This document shows positions 33,601 to 42,600 of a stretch of DNA of 64,000 nucleotides, in pieces. The position numbers were made by a program, and so were the translations under genes. Position 1 is the stretch's first letter, and every line of letters begins with the position of its first letter. The notes under the pieces are model-generated. The model saw only the letters and a list, made by a program, of their open reading frames with translations, was not told the origin of the DNA and searched no databases. Origin of the DNA: a virus; the IMG/VR virus record IMGVR_UViG_3300032180_000001, positions 62,001-126,000 of that record; one strand, 5' to 3'.

Positions 33601-36600
33601 TATTCTCTAGCTTCTTCCGGGCATTCTTGTTGATCACGAACTCGCCGGGAGTCAGCAGCGCTGGCACTGTATCGCCACTGCCGCTACCGGGAACATGACC
33701 GCCCTTAGCGTAAGTAAATTCGAAGCTCAGGCCGAACGGAAGCGAAACGTGGACATGATGGCCGGTAAGCGCATTGTTAATAACATTGAAGAGAGTATTG
33801 CCGAGACCCGCGAGCCCGCTGATAGCCTCATCCCAGAGGTGCGCGGCCTCATGGCGCATCCCGTCGAAGATGACCGCGCCTTCCTGAAGGGCGGTGCTCA
33901 CCAGCCCGCTGAGCCCGCTGATCGCCTCGTCCCAGAGATGGGCACCTTCATGACGCATCCCGTCGAAGATGACCGCGCCTTCCTGGATAGCGTTGTTCAC
34001 CAGCCCGCTGAGCCCGCTGATCGCCTCGTCCCAGAGATGGGCACCTTCATGACGCATCCCGTCGAAGATGACCGCGCCTTCCTGGATAGCCCTGTTCACG
34101 AGGCCGTTGAGCCCGCTGATCGCGTCGTCCCAGAGATGTGCGCCCTCGTGCCGCGCTCCGTCGAAGACCACGGCCATCTCGTGCGGGAAAGAGTCACCGA
34201 TCGCGTGCACGAACCGGTTATGGAACCCCTGGGCGATGATGCTCCAGAAACCGTCGAACAGCTTCAGCGTGTTGGACAGGAATCCCTTCAGGTCGCTGCC
34301 CTTGCTCCCGACGAAGAAATCGTAGATCTTGTCGGCGACGTCGTGCTGGAATCCAGTGAAGACCCCAGCCCACGCCGTATGGAACACTCCGCCGATCGTT
34401 TTGCTTGAACTGCCCAGGGCTCCGACGACCGAGTTCGGGTCACGCGGACCGCCCTGCCCGGAATCTGACGTCCGGTGACCGGTAAAGAACCCTGTCACGG
34501 CATTGGCACCGCCAACAGAGATATTCGCCGCGCCCTGCCTAGTGAACAGCAGGTTGGCGATCGGCTGGAACCAGCCGGGGACCGTTTTGTTGTACGTTGC
34601 CAAGTTAGACGCCTGCGTTGGCTTGCCCACCACAGCATTGCTGACGCGACCGAGCACCTGACCGATGATCGCGGCGATAAGTGCAGTCCCGCCCGCGCCC
34701 CGCAGCAGCCCTTCCCCGCCCGCTCCTTCAGCTCCCCCGCCTGCCTTGCCGAACAAGCCCTTGAACCAGGTGCCAAACCGGGAGAAGAAGCCACCGGCCG
34801 CCAGCTCGCCGCCCTGCACGACATCGGATGTGCCGCGGGCACCGGGGATGCCAGTGGGCGGGCCGAACTTGCCCCCAGTCGCTGCTCCGGCTGTTTCTTC
34901 AGTCGCAACAGTCGCTCCGCCCGAAACCAGCGCTTCCCTGATCATAGCTGCGGCACTAGTGCCTCCTTCCTCGAACGCCGTTCTCATCAGGGCAGCTGCG
35001 TTTGAACCATCAACTTTCCCGCCGAGAAGACCACCGGTAAGCCTACCCAGAAGACTGCTACCGCTGAGAGCTTTGAAAAGGCTAGTAACACCAGTGAATT
35101 TCAGCAGTGCAATACCAGCAAGCGTGACCGCGATGCTCTCCAGAAATAGTTTGCCAGCCGTGTTCTTACTGATGTCCTTGACCCAGCCAGCGAAAAGGTT
35201 CAGCCCGTGCATAAGCGGAATGCCAACAACATCGATGATCTGCTTCAGGTTAAGCCGCAGGCTCTGGATCGTATCCGAAAAGCTGCTGGTGCCTGGTTTG
35301 GCGGCAGTCGTTGCCTTTCCCAGGTTCAGCGTGTAATTTGCCAGGTCATTAACGTACTTCGCGGCGTCCGGCCCGTAGATGCCTACTGATTTCAGGTCGG
35401 CGAGAAGCTGTACGCGATCCTTGCTGGCTGCGGCCTTATTGCCTTTTCCAAGGTCCGTAGTAAACTTAGCAAGAGCTGTCTGCACCTTACCGGTACTGCC
35501 AACGAGGGCCTGCTGCGCCGGAGTCAGGTCGGATTGCAAGGTATGCGCGAGCGCGGCGGCCTTGCCCGTCAGGTTGCTGTTGCCGATGGTGACCGCGTTC
35601 TGATTCCCCTGAAGTTTAGTCAGGCTGCCACCCATCTGGCTGATCCAGTTCGTCGCCTGCTGGAAGGTAGTTACGTACGGAGCGGCCCGTTGCACCCAGG
35701 AAACTACCTCAGCTTGCCAGGTCTTGTTGTTTCCGGCGGCCGTAACCATCGCCGCACCCGTATCAGCGATAGAACTCGTCAACTGTGGACCGGAGGCTCC
35801 TGCCTTCATGTTGGCGTCGACGAGAGAGTTAGCGTTGGTCAACAGCGACTGAAAATCAGTGTTCACTGTGTCGTAGGTGCTCGTGCCAGACGCAATGTCC
35901 GTGTTGAAAGTCTTCATGCTCTGGCCGAAGGTAGCCATCGACGTCTGGGTGCCAGTAACGATGCCGTACCAAGTGTCCCAGGCGCTCGTCAAGTTGTTAA
36001 TCGCTGTCACCTGGTCGTTGGCAGTTACCGACAGCACGTTCATGTCGCTGCCGACCATGCCCATCGTCTGGCCCATGTTCAGGTAACCGGTTACCAGGGA
36101 CGCGATCATTTGCATGGAGGTAGCCCACGCTTTGTTGTCCGCATTGGTGAAATCAGATACCTTGACTCCGGCTGTCTGTGCCAACTGCATTGCTGCGGGC
36201 AGACTGATTCCGTAGAGCTTCGAAATCTGAACAAGGCGCTCGGATTCAAGGGTGAAGTCCCCGAGGAGTTGCTGACGCGACTGGCCGAGCGTTCTCGCAT
36301 CAGCGCTGCCCGACGCTACTGCCTGCCGCCATGCGGCGGTAACATTCTTCAGCGAATTTTCTGTCGTGCTGAGCATAGTAATGGGTGTCGAATTAGCAAC
36401 GGCTGCAATTTGCGCGGATGCGTACTTCTGCATGGCATCCTGTGCCTTGACAGCCCAGACAACTACGGCAGCCAGTGCTGCTGCGATAAAGATGGCACCG
36501 CTTACCGCAGCCGGACCGAGTCCTTTCAGGACTTCACCAAATCTGGCGATCCGGCCACCCAGTGCTTCAAACATCGGTCCAACGACAGCCCAGCCTTTAG

Positions 36601-39600
36601 CCGCTGCGAGCCCGATGCCAAGACGTTCAACCAAATTCAAAAGGGCAGTAGCAGCAAGTCCGCTCCAGGCGTAGAGGGCATGCAGCCCGATTGCCCAGGC
36701 TGCCAGGGCGCCGCCAAACGGCGTATGGATAAAGTCAGCGACTACTCGAAACAGCTTGGTGACAGCGACGCCGATTCCTAGCATAATCTCAGCAATATGC
36801 GTTCGCTGGGTGATCCCGGCCAGAGCCCCCAGGAGCGCTCCAAGGTTAGCAAACGCTGTTGCCAGACCGGCGATGTCGCGCTGTCCCATCTTGATAAAGT
36901 TTGACAGGCCGGTACCAGAGCTGGCTTTATTCATGTCCACGGCAATGCGGGCGGCTGTCCTGTCTAGTGCCGTTCCGGTGTCCGTGATCAGCTTTTGCAT
37001 CACACCGCCACTCTTGCTGGCCATTGCGGTGAGCGCACTTCCGTATAGTTCGAATACCTGCGGGCGAACTTGATCCTGCAGCGCACTGAAAGAATTACCT
37101 AGTGAACTTACCTTTGTCGTAACGCCACCTGCTTGAGCGCCTAGCTTCTGAAGACTACCGCCTGCCGACACCACCATGAAATTCATCTGCGTGCCCATAG
37201 CCGTCGTCACAGTACCCAGATTTTTCACATATGTGGTAACCTGCGTAACCGCATCTTTGGCAGCAAGAGCAAATCCGCCGAGACCGAGCGCCAGCGTAGC
37301 CAGCGCCGGAATCCAGACGGCAAAAATTTCAACAGCCAGTTCCATGGCGATATGCCAGAGCTTGACGCTTTTCGCCGCACCATTAAATGCCTGAACCTGC
37401 TGCTGCATCCAGCCGAACCAGCCACCCGCACCCTTTGTGAGGAACGGGGTAATACCACCTCCGCCGGCTGCACCTGCCGCACCTGCTGCAGCGGCTGCAA
37501 GAACTCCACCCCCTCCACCGCCCTTGCCCCCGCCTGCACTCCCAGCCATAGTAGTGGCCATGACGGAACGCAATCTCCCGTACGCAGAGGCGAGATCTTT
37601 CACCCGGGCGATGTCTCCGGCGGTAGCCTTACTGAGGTCTATACTAGCTATATCTTTCAGTTCATCCTGAAGTCTTATCGCTTCGACAGCAATATCAGCT
37701 AGTACCCTCTTGGCGGAATCGCTGTCAACATGAGTTGCAAGGCTTATCAGGGTTTCCTTTATCTTCTTCGACTCAGCATCAAGCATAAATAGCTTATTCA
37801 TCGCCTCCGTAATGTCAATATTAGCGGCTGCGGTCTGCGGTGCAAGAAACTTCTGATATTCTTTAAGTGCAGCTTCCTGAAGTTTGCCGAGATCATTCCA
37901 GTCTTTCGTCATTTTCCGGGCTAGGTCATCCCAGGCTTTCCGCTGGTCCGCGTCAAACTTAAGATTATCCTTATTAGCGGACGCTTGCAGCTTACTGAGA
38001 TCATTCCAGTCTTTTGTCATTTTCCGGGCTAGGTCATCCCAGGTCTTCTGCTGATCCGCACCACCAGCAGCGCCACTCGCCGTATGCGCGGCTTTGACCC
38101 GCTTCAGTTCCTTTTCTGCCTGACTTAGCAGGGTTACCATCCGGATAACAGTGTCCGCCGCTGCCGCCTGGCTCATGAGGTCGACAGTCGACTGCTTCAT
38201 CTCATTCGATAGCTTGCTCTGCTCAATCCGGAGAATCATGGCCTGAGCAGCAGAATAACCGGCCTTCTCACCGAGATCAGACGTTGCAGCGTCAAGTTCC
38301 TTTAGTTTTGCTATCATATCAGCAGGAATAATAGTATTAAGCGGTTCGAATGCCTTTGCTGACTTTGCTGCCTGCGCTGCTGTTGCCGCCATAGTCGCGC
38401 CCAGTCCGCCGGTACTATCGGCTGCGGCATCTGCTGCCTTTTCCTGTACTTTTTCCGCAGCAGCAGCCAGGTACTCAGCCGCAGCCATCCCGCCTATCGC
38501 AGCGGTGGTGACAGTATATCCCTTATCAGCATAACCCCTAACGCCACCCTGACTTGACTCCCCGTATCCCTTGGCGTAAATAGCCCGGACGCGCTCAACC
38601 TCAGCAGCAGTCGTTTCAACTGTGTTCTTGAGCTTACCCCACTTACTAATTTGCAAGGTGATCGAAGTGTCCGCTGCTGCCGTTACCCGCTGATACTCCT
38701 GAAGGAAGCCTTTGCCCGTACCTACTTTCTCCGTCCAAGTGACTAGCTCCGCTGTTGCTTTCTCCATCGCCGGTGCCAGATTAACTTCCGGGGTGATCTT
38801 TGGCTTTTCCGTTGCGATTTTTTCGTCGAGCGCTGCTGCTTCCGCTAGTGCCGGTTTTTCATCAAGCTTCGGAGTAACAACCGGCGTATCAGCTTGATTG
38901 AAAGCAGCTTTCGCAGCCGTAGCAGCCTCTTTACTGCCATTCTCTATCGCCGTCCTGAACTCCCGGGTCGCGGCTTCCTTATTTACAGTTAGCGGCACCG
39001 CGACGGGCTTCATGACCTCCCCTACCCGGGCCTTAGCCGCCGTCATCATCATGTCCTGATACAGCTTATCGCGTGCTGCTTCCGACATCTTCGGCTCAAC
39101 AGGCACCTCGACTGGCTTACTGATCTTCGCGTCAAGCGCTGCCACCTCCGCCGTCGCCGGTCCCAGATCAACCTTCGGCTGAATGAATTCTTGCGACGAT
39201 ACTCGGTGCTTGTATTCCCCGCCGACAAACATGGCCTGCTGCCGCTGAAGATCTGTCAATGTCTGCTGGTTATGCTGCGGGACAAGGTTAACTTTCTGAT
39301 CCCGGTAAAGCTGGACTAGTGCTGCATCTAGATTCTTAACACCACTGAGCGCCGCCCGCAGATCCGTCAGGTTGATGTATCCTCCGGGCCTGTCCCCGCC
39401 TGCGGTTGCCATACTGCGGATCGTGGTCATAATCAGCTTGTCGAGCGCCATAACTTCCGTCATGGCCGGAGCCGTGTCCGCAGTAATCGACACCTCGGGC
39501 TTCTCTGCTTCTATAGCTTTGTCAAGCGCTGTGCATTCTGCCATGGCAGGAGCTGTGTTCAGTTCGGGGGTAACGACGGGCTTAGCTGCGGTAAGAGCAG

Positions 39601-42600
39601 CCTGAAATTTTTCCTGAACCTTGCGCATAAGAGCGGATGACTCGAAAGCTGCAAGGAACTCATTTATATCCGGAACAGCTTCGACAGGAACGGTTAGCTT
39701 AGTACTACTCCATTGTGCGCCAAGTGCCTGTGCGGCGGCAAGATTAGCATCCTCAACTTCTGTTCTATAGGTATCAAAAAATTTCTTCTGTGCCTTCGTC
39801 AGCGGAACCGTGATCGCCTCAGCAGTTGCGTCACCCGCACCCTTCATCGTTGTCCGGACCTTGTCGGCAAACCCGGTTAGCGCTGTCTCCGACTCTTCTA
39901 TGCTCGGCCCGAGATCAACCGGTATCTCAACAGGATTGGCCTTCACCTCCGCAACAGCCGCGGTAACAGCCGTTGCGACCTCCGGCATGACCTTCGACGT
40001 GTCCGCAGTGAACGGAACGCTTGCCGCCGCCGCCGCTGCCGCCTCTTGCGCGGCCTTCTTCAGCCTGGCTTTCATCACCATGTCGGCCTGCTTCTCCGAC
40101 AGCCCGGCCGCGATCAGCTCCGGTATCCCTCCCGCGACGGGCTTGTACTCTTCCCGCCCGACCGACATCTGCACGCTCTTCATAAAGTCGGCCATATTGG
40201 CTTTAACCGGGATTGTCCGGCTCTGAGTTATCCGCGCCATCTCCGCCTGGATCTCGGCTTCGCTGAACTTAGCCTTCATTTCGACTGGATGAGCTGCAAT
40301 CTCGGCATCCGCCACCGCGACTACCTTAGCTACCTCCGGGGTAATCACCGTTGTGTCTGTCTTGATTTGTTCCACAATCGGATTAGCCGCTGCCCAGGCG
40401 CTTGCTGCTTTTTTCGCTTTATCTAGATCATCATCCAGGTCTTCCAGGTAGTCAGCCGCAGGCCGAACAGATACCGTAGCAATAATCTTATAACCGGTTT
40501 TTGATGCATAGCTACCAGAACTTGGGTAGGCTGACGCATGAGGGGCATTATCTGCCGGATTTACGGGGGCGACCTGGTACGTATATCGACCAAGCAGGTT
40601 AGCCGCATTTGGTTTCTCATTAGCCCACGCCAGTCCGCTCCTACCGGGGTTAATGATATCTCCGACATCTAGCTTCGCATTAGTTGCGTGAAACAGGTCC
40701 TTTACCTCAGTGACGGCAGCAGTGGCCTCTGAGATAATTTTTTCTGTGTCAAGTTCTACCGGAATTTTAGTGTTCCTGTACTTAGCCTTTATGGCGGCTA
40801 GCTGCGCCTCAATCGGATCTTTATTTATATCTGGCGTGAACTCCATCTTCATCGACTTCATAATCTCGGCGACCGACTTGTCCGGCACCGGTACTGCGTT
40901 CTCCGGCTTATACAGGACCTGAGTAGCGCCCTTAAATACATCCTTCGAAGGGACGTCGAACGACCGGACAACGAAACCAAGCTCTTTCAGCTTAGGCAGC
41001 CATTCATCAAACCAGGTGTTCAACTGCTTCATGTCCTCGAATGCGCTGCGAGCACCTTCGCTGAAAAGCTTTATTGCCTTGTCTTCACTGACGATGTTTC
41101 CAAGAAGCGAGTCTTCCCAGACAGGAGGGTGCTCCCAATCTCGGGCGTTGTGCGTTGATGGTGCCGTCTCGGACACGCCAGGACTGCCCGCGTACGGCCC
41201 CCTGCCGGTCTCTGCATGCTCAACGCGGAAGATGCGAGTCATCTCCTGCTTTACTGCGGCTTCAGCAGCTTTGTCCATAACAGGCTCAACCGTAACCGGC
41301 AGGGCTTCAAGGTGAATATTCCGAACGCCCTCAATAATTTGATCTTTAAGTACCTTAAACGGCTGATTTCTCGGGAAGGTAAATTCATGTGCGTCGTCCG
41401 GGAGATCCCCCAGGGCTATACTCTGCCTATTCAGGGCCTTGACTCCCGGTCCTGCAGTAATTTTCATCAAGGTGGTGCCGAATGTTTTTGCTACATCCTC
41501 CGACACTGCGGCGCTAGTGTAGCCCTTATCCTGGATTATCTGACCGGTCTTACTCCCAACACTACCGAGAATCTCATCAGGCTTATTAACACCCCGAAAC
41601 AAAGTAACCTGCTGAGTAAAATCTGATACTTTATTAATCAGGGAGTCAATATCTGAGACAATACTAGCAACACCATTATCCTGAGTACTTCCAGCACCCC
41701 CGACTGATAGACCCCTTAGTTGATCCTGTATTGTCTTGAAAGACCACTCGTAATACCTTTTCATAGCAAACAGGTCGTCTTCAGTCGTGCTGCTAGGAGT
41801 CCCTTCGCTGGACTTAGCTAGTTTCATTCCTGACAAAGCCTGCTTCATCTCCCGGGAGGCATCCCTGAACTCCCCAGCAGACATCTGCACGCTTCGCATA
41901 AAGTCGGCCATTGACGATCCAGCGCTCGCGGTCGGGCCAGGCCCTGCAACCCCCGCTCCCGCAACCCCCGCTCCCTCAAGCCCAGAAGAATCAACCCGGA
42001 TCTTGACCGTCCGGTCCCGGGTGACGATCTTCAGCATCTCTTCGGCCACATCGATCGAACGGTCATCCAGGTCGGCCCGTATCCTCACCATGCGCTCGGC
42101 GGTCAGCGCGTCCAGTGCCGCCTGCGCCGCAGCCGAGTCCAGGACGACGTCGATCTCAAGGTCCTGTCCCGGCGGGAGTACGAGCTTTCCAACGTCAAAC
42201 GTCACCGGAATCTGGGTAGTAAGGCTGCGAAGCTCCGCCAGCTTCCGGTCCAGATCAGCCGTGTTGATATCGATGCTCAGGTAGTCGGACAGACCGGTTT
42301 GCGCGATCAGCTTCTTGATCAGCATGAGCTGGCTGCGGATCTTCGACTGAGGCACGTTAACATCAGCGAAGTCCGCCAGGCCAGACTGGGCTGCCAAAGT
42401 CTTCAGCTTCGCGAACGCCGCAGGAGCGCCCTCAACATTGACGCCGACATCAACCGTCCGGTCCGCCGTCAGGGCATTCAGCTCCGTTTTCGCCGCCGTC
42501 ACAGAACCAGGCTTCAGGTAAAACTCGACCGGAATATCCGCCACGACATCCTGAGTAACGGCGGCAACCTTAACCTGCAAGCCAATTGCGGTACCCAGAT

